The notes below the pieces were generated by a model. That model had not been told where the DNA came from. It was given only the letters and a program-made list of their open reading frames with translations, and made no database searches. Position numbers and translations under genes: made by a program. A stretch of DNA of 60,000 nt from Owenia fusiformis. Its lineage: Eukaryota > Annelida > Polychaeta > Sabellida > Oweniidae. Within the stretch, counting starts at the first letter, position 1. Each line of letters starts with the position of its first letter. The stretch spans positions 3,264,001 to 3,324,000 of the forward strand of contig CAIIXF020000002.1 in assembly GCA_903813345.2 (NCBI GenBank), written 5' to 3'. Below, piece by piece: positions 34,401 to 47,100 of the stretch.

Positions 34401-36041
34401 GGCCAAGCTGCCCTTTTGGAAATTACGGCGATAGCCGAACAAAATCATAAGGCTTCCTGTCACTGACTGGTCTTTATAATCAGAGAAAATATGTTTTATA
34501 TCTATAATACTACTAAGTAAAAGCAACCATTTTACTAAGAGGAGGGAAAACCACATGATTCAATTATGATGACATACGATTTCCTCCTTCGCACACCTTC
34601 TTTCCCGGAAGTATGTATATTTATACTTCCCTCCATCTTGGTTTTCAAAGTTTTCAAATTGACCTAGTTTTAAACCAATCAACAATCGACTTGCTAAACC
34701 AATCAGCGAAGAGCGACGATGTCATCTCAATACAGATTTACATTATAAGCGTATGTCATCTTTGAACCCCGGGGTTTCTCCCCCTCTTCATTTTACTTTA
34801 TATTTTCTCCAGGTGAGGCGCAGAAGAAACTTGATGAATTAGATGATCGTAAATCCAAGCTAGAAAACAGCAGCATTGAGATAGAAGAGAAAATTGTTAG
34901 GGAACATGACGTGATTGATGAACTTAATATGAGGATTGGAAACCGGGAAAGTACAACGAAAAACCAAGAAGAAGAAATGAATAAACTCCGCCAAGATGTG
35001 AATGTTTTGAGGCAGGAAGAGTCAGAATTAGAGCAGAAATTGGAAGGTGGTAAAACTCAGCTTGAAATGGTGCGGAAATCGGTGAAAGAAACCATGGTTA
35101 ATATTGATCAAGCCAAAGCGAAGATCCAGCACTTGGATGAGACACAGAAAACCTTCAAGGAGAGTATCGATGCTTATAATGCAATGTTAAGTGGCGATAC
35201 CTCAGTGTCTGAACCCAGTCAGGCAGATTTGCGTACTGTTACACCTACACCTTTTCAGCTTGAAGAGATCAGTAAACAAGCTGTGCCGTCACCCTTGCCG
35301 CATGAGACCACCACTTCCCAGATTGCAACCACTGGGGATCCTTTCAGGAATGCTGATCCATTTGCCGGGATGGGTGGAGCCGCTACTGATGTTGATCCGT
35401 TTGCGGGAGCTGGTATCGCAGCAGATCCATTCGCCGGAGAAGACCCATTCAAAAGTGCAACATTAGATGATCCATTTAAAGGTGTGGATCCATTTGGGAA
35501 TTCTAACACAGCTGCAGCAGATCCATTTGCAGGTTCAGATCCGTTTAGTGATACAAGCAATTCTGCCGGGGCTTCTGATCCATTCAAAGGTGGGGACCCA
35601 TTTGGAAATGATCCTTTTGCCCCTAACCCTAAACAACCCCCACGTCCATCATCTGGGCCCGCTTTACCTCCAAAACAGAAAAAGCCACCTCCATCACGTC
35701 CACCCCCTCCCAGATCAAAATCACCAAATCCTGCAGCAACAACAAAAGCTAGTGATCCATTTGGTGGGAAAGATCCTTTTGGAGGGAGTGATCCATTTGG
35801 TGGAAGTGATCCCTTCGCTGCCAATACAACTACAAGTAGTTCTAACAGTGGTTCGTTTGCCAATTTTGGGGACTTCGGTAATTCTAGCAAAACATCAAGT
35901 AATGACGCGTGGGGAAGTTTCGGCACTACATCCAACACTGCAAATCTTGATTGGGAGAAATCGCTGCCAAAAAGTCGTGAACAGGAGCAGGCTGACCTTG
36001 AGATGGCTCTTGCTCTCAGTAAAACAGATAGCAGTGCTTAG
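31405..36041 (+). CDS. EPS15: EPS15/EPS15L1-type endocytic adaptor (4 coding exons)
   Basis: Exons are about 31351-31803 (coding from ATG 31405), 32322-32846, 33390-33456 and 34813-36041; junctions are GT-AG and in phase, giving 739 residues. EPS15 proteins bind NPF proteins through EH domains and AP-2 through DPF motifs at clathrin-coated pits. Residues 22-118 are an EH domain with EF-hand loop [12 protein letters not shown] and the binding-pocket W of RVWDLSD. About 158-255 is a second EH domain ([17 protein letters not shown]). About 270-450 is heptad-rich coiled coil. 505-666 has 16 DPF motifs around a proline-rich stretch ([14 protein letters not shown]). 718-733 ([16 protein letters not shown]) resembles a ubiquitin-interacting motif. 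By sequence the EH domains match EH2 and EH3 of EPS15. EH1 is not visible upstream, so either it lies in unrecognised small exons or it has been lost. The exon carrying ATG 31405 follows a good acceptor (TTGTTATTTACAG, ending 31350) with an in-frame stop at 31369. Confidence 0.9.
32935..33130 (+). repeat. Dispersed repeat in an EPS15 intron, copy of 57360-57515
   Basis: Shares GGATTTTCAGGTGGGTGCAA, then GCCT, and GCACCCACTTGCTTCAATGC followed by TGGGGAGATCACTG with 57360-57515. The GGTGGGTGCA / TGCACCCAC ends are inverted, suggesting a small transposon. Confidence 0.8.
33200..33385 (+). repeat. Dispersed repeat in an EPS15 intron, copy of 56440-56620
   Basis: Shares GCAGCAGGC, GTTGTTTTCACAAAATYG, TTTTAGGGACT, TCAACTTTTCCATGTTAAAT and GCCTGTTGTGAGAAATTCTA with 56440-56620. 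A more diverged piece is at 55665-55790. It abuts the acceptor of the 33390 exon. Confidence 0.8.
33457..34812. other. EPS15 intron
   Basis: No recognisable element; AT-rich with a run of moderately GC-rich sequence near 34380-34800. Confidence 0.5.
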
Positions 36042-36114
36042 AACAATAACAAATCCTGAATACCACTTAGAACAATGACAAATTGAATATTAAATTTTAA
36101 TTTAACAGAGTAAA

Positions 36115-36120
36115 AATAAA
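36115..36120 (+). terminator. Polyadenylation signal AATAAA of EPS15
   Basis: Canonical hexamer 74 bases after the EPS15 stop codon. Confidence 0.6.
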
Positions 36121-36874
36121 GCTAAAACATCAAAATAACTCTGATTAGATGACAGTTGAGATCAGTATTTGAGCCAGGCCACAGGAAAAGGGGTCTTATA
36201 ACAGATTTTTTCAATATTCTTATTTTTTGTTTATCTTTAAAAGCACAAAGAGACCTTTCAAATGAGCCATGACTTATGTTTTAACAATTTTTCCTTGCAT
36301 ATATAGACCAAAATGTCGATTTGAATTTAGTACATTTCCCTCTTAATCTTGGGCACAATTTTGGCTCTGTAGAACAATTTTAATTTTTGAGATAAGACCG
36401 GTTTTCATGTGGCCAAGCTCATTTATTAACACAAAGAATTAGAATGTAGTAGGCTAAATAGGTTTGACCAGCAATGTCAATGTTGTTATAGAAATAAAGT
36501 TGTCTGGTTGTTGTAAGTGGATTGAATTTAAATAACATTGTATCATTGTCAAAAGTTTCTGACTTTCTAAATACATTTTGGGTTATTTGATCTGTTGGGC
36601 CTTTACAAAAAACATAATTTGAGTTGCTCTCTGAAGCTTGGAATTTTTTTTGTCTATTTGTTGAAAAATCTTGGCCATTTCCTTTGAAAGCCCATTTTCT
36701 AGAGAAACTATATTCTTTGAAAATGAATTTTATGTTTTAGGCCCAAAATGAAAAAATGCCACTTCCAAATCCCCCATGCATTATTAATGAAACTTGAGAT
36801 ATAATATTATAATACTGTACTTGTATTTGTACATGTATAATTTTAAGAATACCATTGGAAAGCTTCACACCATG
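36121..36874. other. EPS15-FCHSD intergenic DNA
   Basis: AT-rich with no gene. Confidence 0.5.
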
Positions 36875-37063
36875 TACTGTACTTCTACTTAATTTGGCAC
36901 TACTTAATTTGGTGAACTTGCAATGTTGAAATGTATATGCAATTCATATTTATGATTGAAATATTGAATTTGAGGACTACTTAATTTGGCACACTTTAAC
37001 TGTTTAACAATTTGGTGGATCTGCCAAATTAAAAAGGCTGACAAATTAAGTAGAAGTATAGTA
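36875..37063. mobile_element. MITE of 189 bp with 25-bp inverted ends
   Basis: The left end TACTGTACTTCTACTTAATT (continuing TGGCA) and the right end (37039-37063) pair at 23 of 25 positions. The interior repeats CTACTTAATTTGGCA. If the terminal TA pairs are the target duplication it is Tc1/mariner-like. Confidence 0.75.
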
Positions 37064-38132
37064 TTCTATGAATCCTAACTGTATGTTCTATAAGTTAAAA
37101 GGCTATAAAATCTACTTCTGCATGCTATATTGAATTGATGCTATATATGAATTGATGTTATGATAATGATTAAAACAGTAAAATAGATCAGAATCAGAAA
37201 AGAACAATAATGTTGTTTGTGTTTTTGTGTGGTTCCCTCAAGGCCTGCATGTCTTTACCAGATTTCTTTAGAAACCTTCATGAATTAACATTTTATAACT
37301 TGGGTATTTGATTCAATCATATTTCATATTGTGAATTTCTCTATTGTAAATTTTTAACAATTGATAGCAATTTTCTAATTTGGCAGATTTGATGTTTTAT
37401 TTCTTTATTTGTTTTGACCACATGAGTAATAGAATTCCAGGAGAGGGATAGTGTCCAATTTCAACAGTTCTGGAATAATTAAGTTAGTTCCATTAGGGGG
37501 GGGGGGGGGTCCATTAAGGGGGGGGGGGTAAATGATGATTCTGTGAAGTGTTGACTTTTAAATATTCAAGTGAAAGACATATCAACATTTCAAATTTCTT
37601 GAAACCTCAACCTTTGACACTATCCTTATTGATCTCACTAGAAATTTTCTCAATATTACAAGTTCATCTATCAAATTACGTATAAGTGTATAAGAAAGCC
37701 ATTCAACAAGAACATCTAACTTTTCATAGATGAAATACAATTTTTGTATAAATTGGTACCACACCAGCTGTTTTCATAATAACTTGTAAAGTGCATTAGA
37801 AAGTGAAAATAGTTTACCTTTGCTTTTTTAGATGGCAGCACGTTTATTGCTGTTCTATTTATTGATATTCTTCATTAATCCTGAACATTGTGTCCACTTT
37901 CAACCTTTGATAACGCTTCATAAATTTATTTCAGCATATAAACTAACAGTAACATTATATTATCTTATTTATTTAAAGTTGATTGATATTTGAATATGTC
38001 CTGCTTCAGTATTTGACCTTGTATTAATTCTGTAAAATGGGGAGTAAGATCAATTGATAGAGTCAACCATAATTCAAGACTAGAAAATGGCAAGAGTTGA
38101 GTGAAAATTGGATTTTACATCTAAAGGTCAAA
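37064..38132. other. FCHSD upstream region
   Basis: Should contain the FCHSD promoter and 5' UTR, but no core promoter motif can be assigned. Two G-runs of 10-11 bases lie at 37496-37528. Confidence 0.4.
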
Positions 38133-41100
38133 ATGCAGCCTCCACCAAGAAAGGTATGTGGATATTTATGTTGTTATTTATGTGTACTGTATTCATATAT
38201 ACATATATTTGGACTAGAGTGACTGTAATTAAGAGGAAATTGACTAATTTGATCAAAATCTGAATTTTCCCAAATTGATTTTGCAAATGCCAAATGCACT
38301 TGTGGGAGTTGGGACAAATTGGATTGCCCATGGATGGGTTAAATCAGTTTTCACCACTTCTTGTTTATGTGGCTTATTTCCATATCCTATGTAAATGTTG
38401 AAAAACATTATGATCCCTCTTTTATGGTATGATTATCATGCGACATTGAGCTACTGTATTCGCAAACTGTCGACTGATGGGTGACAATTTGATTTTTATG
38501 GACCTCTTATGAGTTGGCCATAAAATAGCTATCCAATGGTCACCCATCAAAAGTCAGTTGAATTTGCGATTGCCGACTTAGTCATAAATGCAATAGAACA
38601 CCTTTTACATATAATTTCTAAGTTTGATTGTTACGGAGCAAAGATGATTTGGATGAATATTTGGTTTGAGTATTAAGTATTGGTTTCAGCCTTTACTCAT
38701 GACATCGGAATTTTAGTCAGTGATCTCCTCTTTATAGCCTATAATGAGGATTGGGCAGGGGGGAACTGACTCCCCATCCACCCTGATCCTCTCACTGTCT
38801 AATCCAAACGCCACTGGGGCCAGCCAAAAGTAAAAATATATTAGCTGGTGTTCACATTTCAAGGTCAATCATTGGATTTAGCAAAGTTACAGATAAAAAG
38901 TGTTCACATAGAGAGGTGCTTTTATACTAGAGGTGTTGGCATTAGAGAAGTAAACAAGCTCTATTGAATGTACCTTTTTTGATATAGGTGAAACCGGCTG
39001 TACAGTTGAAGAACAATCATGCGGAACAACTCAATAAACTTCAAGCTAAACATCAGCAAGAATATGATCTTTTAGAAGACATCAGGTAAGAGCATTTTGT
39101 GCAGCAACTGTGCATCTTGGTTCAGCATATAGATAGATGTGTTTTGATATGAAATAGCACAAGTATTAAGAACAAGAAGGGATAAATATCCTAAAAATCA
39201 GATCAAAATTCAATTTTTGAAAAAAGAATTAAAAAGGGATGGCTCATTTTTCTAAAAATCAAAATTAAACCAGAACTCATAGAGTTTTTGAAAATAGACC
39301 TGGAATTCATATTATATCTCCTCCAGTTTCTAATTGAAATGAAGCATCACTAAATACAGTAAAACCTGTCTTATCTGAACACTTTTTGGACTGGCCAAAA
39401 GTGTTCAGATTAGCAAGTGTTCAATGCAGATTTATAAATATGTGAGTCCATGGAAGATAAGAAATCTTGAACTAAGAAAAAGATGTTCACATTGAGAGGA
39501 GTTTGGATTAGAGGTGTTCGAATATACAGGTTTCACTGTAATATCAAATTGTTCAGCATGAATAGGCCTATAAGCAACAAAATTTGTGCAGCGATATTGC
39601 GGTATTGAATATCAATTCAGCGTTGATGTATATCATACAATTTGTGATGTAATCAATTGAAAATGCCTCAAGGAATATTTATGGATACATCCCCAAGAAT
39701 AGCCTTGAATGTTTGTCATAAATTCTTCAATTTGTTTGTAACATTTTATGATATTCTTAAATAAATCCAATCAATAATGACACAATACCCATACATCCAA
39801 ACAACTCAACTCCGTGTATTTTAAAAAAAAACGAGAACCTCCTTTCTGAGTCTACTCAATTTGCAAAACTTAACAATCTCCAAACAATATATGCTTTTCA
39901 AATAAAAAGGAAGTTATGTCAATATTTGGCTGAGAAGTTTCCTTCGGAAAATCAATCACCCCTTAGTAGAATTGATCATGATATGTATAAATCAATAACA
40001 CTACCACAAGAGTATGGTATTAATACAACACTGACTCCAATATTTAACCTAAAATCCCATTGCTAGGCCCCATGTTCGTTAAGCCAATTTTCCTTAATTT
40101 ATCCCTCATTCAATGGGAGTGAACCATAGAAATGATCCATGTAATTTTAGATTGATCTAACTCCTTGAGAGGAATGGGGGAGGGGGGTGCCAATTTGCTG
40201 AACATTTTTTGGAATGTCTACCCTGCGTGCAGAGTCTAGTTAAACTACACTCTGCCTAGTAGAGACCATATTACAGTTTAGTAGCCCCGCCCCACGACGG
40301 GTACCGGTGACAGTTTGGGTAATAAATCACTTCTGACATACGAGCTGACCTTTCTTCCACCAGTCAGCGAGCTTGAAGAAACATACGCCAATTGCGTTCT
40401 AATTAAATATGCGCATGCCATTGGTCAATTCCGGGCTCAATGATGACGTAAGAAGGAATGACCATATATAGAACGTCGGTCAAATTTGGCCGACGAACAC
40501 TGATTGGCGCGGTGAGTTCACAGGTTTATTTTAGTTTGAAAGAGTGAAGACGAAGCTCTCTTTTAAGAAGTGAAGTCAAACAAATGCAAAGGGTATGGAA
40601 TGTCATATTAAAAGCTTTTTTTGCACAATAAAAAACATGAATTTATGTTCACTTGAGCCAAAGTAATAATAGCTAGAACATGAATATAATTCTGAAAATC
40701 ATAATTTGAAATGCAATTTATTAAGTTAAGTGTAAATAAGAGAATTTGGTACTGAACAAGTATGATATTCATTTTTTAACTCCTTACGGAATATATTATA
40801 ATCTGTCAAGTTTAGGAACTTCAAGATTAAGTGTCCAAAATAGACACATGCCCTTCTCTATTTTATTCATGGGCTTTTCACATGTGAGAGATCTTTGATT
40901 GCCTTGTTGATGTATGTAGTTTTGACAAAGATTAGATAAGCAGGTATTATACTACTAACTAGTTAGTGTGCCAGAAACTCACTTTTCTTTGCTACTACCC
41001 CACTGATGCTAAGTAGTCTAGCTTAAAGACTGTGGACAAACTCCCCCCCTGGGCTTACCCTCCCCCAAGAAAGTGGTTGATTGAGTCCTTCTTTTGAAAA

Positions 41101-44100
41101 GATATACCAATTTCCACATCCTGTAGTCTGTAAATTAGACTCTATAGTACTTAAAGGAGAACAAAACTTTAGAATTTCCTGTGACCTTTAGATCTTTCTT
41201 GCAATGTTTGAATTATTCATAAGTAAAACAAAAACCTAAAAGCTGTAAACAATGAATTGTAAGATACACTGAGATAAGAATCTTACATTACTAAGTTATC
41301 TAGTTCATGCATATTTTACCCAGCAAGTACAGTAAAACCTGTCTAATCTGAATGTCACGAATGTCGCTAGGACTTGTCAAAAGTGTTTTTAATAAAAGTT
41401 GTAGGAGGTGATCACATTTCAAGCTTTTCTTAACAAGGGTCTCAATGGAAGATTAGGACCAAGATAAAGTGTTCGTATTGAGAGGTGTTCAAATTACAGA
41501 AGTGTTCTTATAGGTTTTACTGTACCTTCATACCCAATTCAGAATTAAAGACGAAATAAGCGGGTACACATACCCTATATTCTACCTATGTATTCTAAGG
41601 CTGTTATTACCAATATAGGATACATCATTAAAAAGCTTGAATGAGTTGAATTCCTGTGGCAAAATATCAGATGATGCTTTGAATTGTCTTGCTTACTTAC
41701 CAATCTTATATCAATTCAAATGAACCCCTAACCTCATATAAACACAAATGTTGTACCAATACTGTATAGTATGAACAAGTGCCCCGAGATGTTAGTAGTA
41801 AAAATGGTAAATGAGAGTCTTACACTATTACTAAAACATGAATATCAGGCTGACAATGAGTCCATTTGCCAAATACAGTAAAACCTCTATATCCAAACAC
41901 CTGTCAAATCTGAACTCCTCAATGTGAACACTTGTTTACAGTCAGGATGGAGCATAAGGAACATTTTTGTGGTGGTCAAAAGGACCAGCTCAAGAGGTCT
42001 TTTAGGTGGTCCGTTTGAAAATTAACTGGTCACATTTGGCCACTGAATTTTAAAACCTACTGGTCCGTTTAAAAACTAACTGGTCTATTAATACTTTGAA
42101 AAATATCCCACATTGGCATTTTTGTCACATTTTTAAAAACTTTTCTCGATAGGAACATCTGAGAACATTTCCAAGTATTTGATTGGTTGACTTTTCGCTA
42201 CAGCGAGCTTTGAACACTGAACGAAACTACTTAACAAAACTACATTGAGAATGCAAAAAATAAATATTTATTTTTCGAACATTTTACGACGAAATAAGTA
42301 AGTAAATTCTGAAGATTTTATTTTCATTTTTACATCAAAATACAGGTGGTCCGTTCATTTTCTCAAAACAAAATGCCATTCAGACATTACTGGTCAAACG
42401 GACCTGTCACATTGGATAAAGAGGTGGTCCGGTTCAAAAATAGCTGGTCATTGGCCCCCGGGACACCGGTTATGCTCCACCCTGTTTACAGTCTCATTTT
42501 TAATCTGCTGTAGGCTTCCATGTTGAGAAACCTTGAAATGTGAACACCCTTTTCAGATCAGATAGGTTTTACTGTATAGGAATATGATTTCCATTAAAAT
42601 TGCAATGAGGGGACCATGTGTTCTAAACCTGATTTGAACATCCTGTATCTAAAAGAATATTCAAGTTCAAGTTACTACTCCCTTGCAATTCAATTGTATA
42701 GAAAAGATATGGTTCATAATAGTTATATAAACTTATGAAATCTCACAAGTCCTCCTTAAAAAATTCTCTCATTTTATGTTAGTGTGTGAACTATATGTAC
42801 AGGTGCAGGCCCATATCCAGGGGGAGAGCGTTTGATGGGTTCGAGCGAAGCACCCTCTGGCCAGAAAATCTTTCAAAATCATGCAGTTTTTCACCATTCT
42901 GTGCACTTTTTAAGTGATTTTGGCCATTTTTGGACCAAAATTGTCACAAGTGAACCCCCCTTGGAATTTTTCAAAAAGTGAAACCCCCTTGGCAAATTCT
43001 GGCTATGGGCCTGGGGTCTCTTGACTTATTTCTTGCTAATTTCCTTTTTATGTATGGTTACCATCTTAATTTAAGCCTGGGGATGAAATAATTCAAAATT
43101 ATCTTTCTTGTCATCTGGATTTACAAGGTTATAGTTGCTCCAAATTCAGTTGTAGTACACCTTGAAAGTTGAAGATACACCTTTCGGTATCTCAAACATT
43201 GTTCTGCTTGGGAGGTATTCTAAATACAGAGGTTCATTTAAAACAATTTAGTAAATAGGCTGCAGGAAAAGTGTTCTACTTATAGAGGTGTTCCACTTAT
43301 AGAGGAGTTCCACTTATAGAGGTGTTCCACTTACAGAATACAAAGGTGTTCCACTTAACAGTTTTTACTGTAAATACAACTTTCACTTAATAATATAATC
43401 AATTTTAAGTTTACATAGGCAACATTTTATATTTTATTCCTTGGCCTTTTAGGCCACCATGAATTTTATTCAAGGGCTTTTGATAATTACAATAGAGCCA
43501 TGTATCGGAATCAATCAATACATGATAAGGTATTACTCTGTTAACATTTAGCTCATACACAGGAACCCCAGGCTCCTTAAGTACAGTAGTATTGAAGTGA
43601 ATTTTTTGCTTCATTTCTTGAAGTTTGTGGTATTCGTTAAGATACAGATGTATTAAAAGATTATCATGATTTGACTCCTAACACAATGATTGGTGTTAAG
43701 TTATTCATACATATAGAAACTGACTTTATATTGTGGTATTTATGGTTCAGCTGGAAAATAACATTTTGGTAAAAAATTGCTATACCTGCACATGTTATTT
43801 TCTTGTACAAAATTAAGTATGAAGGCATGTGTGTATTTCCTTGCTTTTTTCAGGAAAGTATCATTACACTGTCTACTTTTAGTAAACCTGGAAACAGGTC
43901 AATGGTAGCTCCTGTGTTGTCTGGAAACTTTGAAAGAAAATTCGGAAAAATAGAAAGTGTGAAATATCAGAATTTCCTGGAGTTCCCATTGAACTCCTAC
44001 CAGATATTCTAAAAGAAGACAATGTAATGATACTTTCCTGAATAAAATGAAGCAAATTGACACATGCCTTTATAGTTTATTTTGTACCAGAAAATAACAT

Positions 44101-47100
44101 GTGTAGGTATAGCAATTTTTTACCAAAATGTTATTTTCCAGCTGTACCTTAATGATCTTTGAGAAGACATACAAGGTAGTTCAACATGTTCAGAAAAATA
44201 CAAAAAGTAATTTGGAGACAAGTCATTTCAACATGATTTAGACATAATATTTTGAACTACACATAACATTTTGAAAAATATTTTATATTTCATAAAATAT
44301 TGGTAATTGTAATAACAACAGCTATATAAAAATACTCATAGCAAATCTACCTTAAGAATCCGAAATAAATAATTAAAATCAAGGCAATAACGATTTTATT
44401 AAGCATCCGAATCAATTTTTAGCCAATGAAATGTTTTCTGCTTTTTCGCTGTTTAGATAATGAATACAAAGTAAGTTATATAACTCTGACATACTGAAAA
44501 TAAACTCAGAATGTCAAAAGCCCATCAAAACAGTTATCTGCAAGCATGTTACATTTGAGGTTTACTGTGGTGATTGATGTTTCTTTTTGTTTTTCTGTTT
44601 CAGAAACTTCAGTAAACAGAGATCCACAATAGAAAAAGACTATGCCCAGGTAAGAGATGTTCGGTTATAAAGAAACTTTGAATTACTCTTAATCACATAT
44701 GCTTTTCTGTTTACTCCGTGGGTATCAGGCCTGTAGCCAGGGTCTGCCAAGGGGGGTTCAGTTTTCAAAAAAAGTCCAGGGGGTTCACTTTGGGAAATTT
44801 GGCCCAAAATTACATGAAACATGCTCAGAGTGGTGAAAAACTGCATGATTTTGAAAGAATATGTGGCTTATGGAGATTTGTTTGTTTGAACCCTGGCTAC
44901 GGGCATGGGCATATTCTTTGGCATTGTATGCATCAGTTATCCCAATTCTAGTCTGGGTGATTCAAATCTGATGATTCCAATCTCAGATCGCTCAAAATTA
45001 TTGTTTAGTCTCCCTGAAGCATAATGAGCTGTTCTTTGGAGCTTCTTTTACTGAATCTAACTACACTCTTTTTTAGTTAAGATTCAATCTCTGAATTTCT
45101 TATATACTCACAAAAAGCTACATATTAAATGGAGACAATGATGATTTGTGTAGTCTATGTTAAAAATGTTTAAAGCAGTTAGAAAAGTTCATGTGAAACT
45201 GCCATTATCCTATGAAGGGGGGCCTATGAAAATATGATTCTTGTATTTTACATGAACATTGTAGGTTGTATTTAATATAGTGACAAATTACACAGACATA
45301 TTACAGTGCTTTTGATTTGAACCATTCTCTTTTGCCTGTTCTCGGGGGTCATGTCAAAATTGCAAAGTTCATGTTATGCTATTCTCACCAAGTCACCAAG
45401 TCATATAATTTACCGTACACAACATGTTTCAGCTTACTATTAATCTAAATCAAACCTTATTTATACCCTGGGATAACCATCCAGGATAATGCTATGATTG
45501 TATAAATATTTAGAAGGCAACTGAGCCAAATGCCTCAATCAGCAAAAGTTAACAAAATAATTTTTTGGACATTTATTTACTTAAACTGAGAAATCATGTC
45601 CTATATAGACATATTCGTTATCTTATTTGGCCTAAGTTTTGCCTCACCTATTTTGCCCCACCTATTTTGCCCCACCTATTTTGCCTCAACTATTTTGCCC
45701 CACCTATTTATTTGTCTCACATATTTTTAGATTCTGTCTATGTCCCTGAATATTAAACATTTTTCAATGTAAAAGTTCTATATTATCATGAAATATCTGA
45801 AATGGAAGCAGCAGGAAGACCAGCATAGAGTTTTTCCTTAGACAATAGGGATTATCTCCTTAAATCCCCCACTAATCCATTTAAAGATCAGAGTGTCATT
45901 TTCAGCTGTCTAATGGCTTACCTCCTGGCCATCAGAGAATAGACATTTCAAATAAATTCTGACTCCTTTTTTGGTGAATCAAGGAAATTGATTATTTCAG
46001 AAAAGGGGTTCATTTATCTTTCGAAGACAATACTTTTCTTTAAATGATATTTAACAATATATTTTTGGAAAACAAATTTGTTGTTTATTGAAAATTTATA
46101 GCTCAGCTTAATAATTTGGAAGACCATATACTTTTTTTTACTAAAATGCTAAAAATGGGAAGTGATAATTATCAATGTGAAGTATCAATCAACAAATTTA
46201 TCAGCACCTGATCACACTTGAAATAAGTCAAATTGGAGTTTGAATCCCAAAAATGAAAGAATTAGTTAGATATACTTTTTGATAAAAAATGCATAAGAGA
46301 AACGGTTAGAAATGCAATTAATCAATAAACATAAATCCTGAATTGCAAATATCAAGAAAATTTGGGAATTTCTCGTGTTTAAGATATATTTGTGGTGTCT
46401 CAAACATCTTAAGTGTTGTTATTTTGAGCATGGGGAAATTGCCTTTGAAGCAATTTTAGAACACACTCATGTATCAAGTTGACAGGATATTTCAGCTACT
46501 CCAATATATGAGAAGTGTGGTGATTTTTTATGTGAAATGTATCATCAATTATTGCTGTATGTCTCGGAGCCAAATCAACCTGAAAATTAAAATTAATTCG
46601 GACAGTTTTTTATGTGAGAATGTTGGTATTTAGACCACCCTGTTGATCAAGAAATGTAAAAATAGGTCGCTTTACATCATCGTACACATATTCTATTGCT
46701 CAATTTACCTGCTGCACATAATTTCATTGCTATATTTCTAGGAAATTGCACAATGGATCAAAACTGGCAAATAATACTGTCTTAAAACATTAAGATTCAT
46801 CCTTTATGTCTAGCCACTGAAAACCTCTTCACATTTGATGGATTGCTGAAGTAGATGGGGGGGTCCACAATCTTGATGCTTTTCTAAGTTGTATTTGGTT
46901 TTTACACATTATTAACCTTTAGCGTGCTGCCGGCGGACTCGTCCGCCGAGACTAAAATGTCTCTCACAACTGCCGGCGGACCCGTACGCCCGATTTCAAA
47001 CTTTTAAAAACTTTACTTTTTCGCGCCATTCGTATTGTCCAATTAGATTGCCCGATTTATTCAGTGCCTAACATGACTTCCTGTTGACCTAGAAATGCGA

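Noticed and set aside
35255-35938. 227-codon minus-strand frame with repeated NGS residues
   Set aside because: Antisense shadow of the DPF-repeat exon of EPS15.
43411-43614. Minus-strand 67-codon ORF with ordinary amino-acid composition
   Set aside because: No family recognised and no splice partners; likely chance or an old transposon piece.
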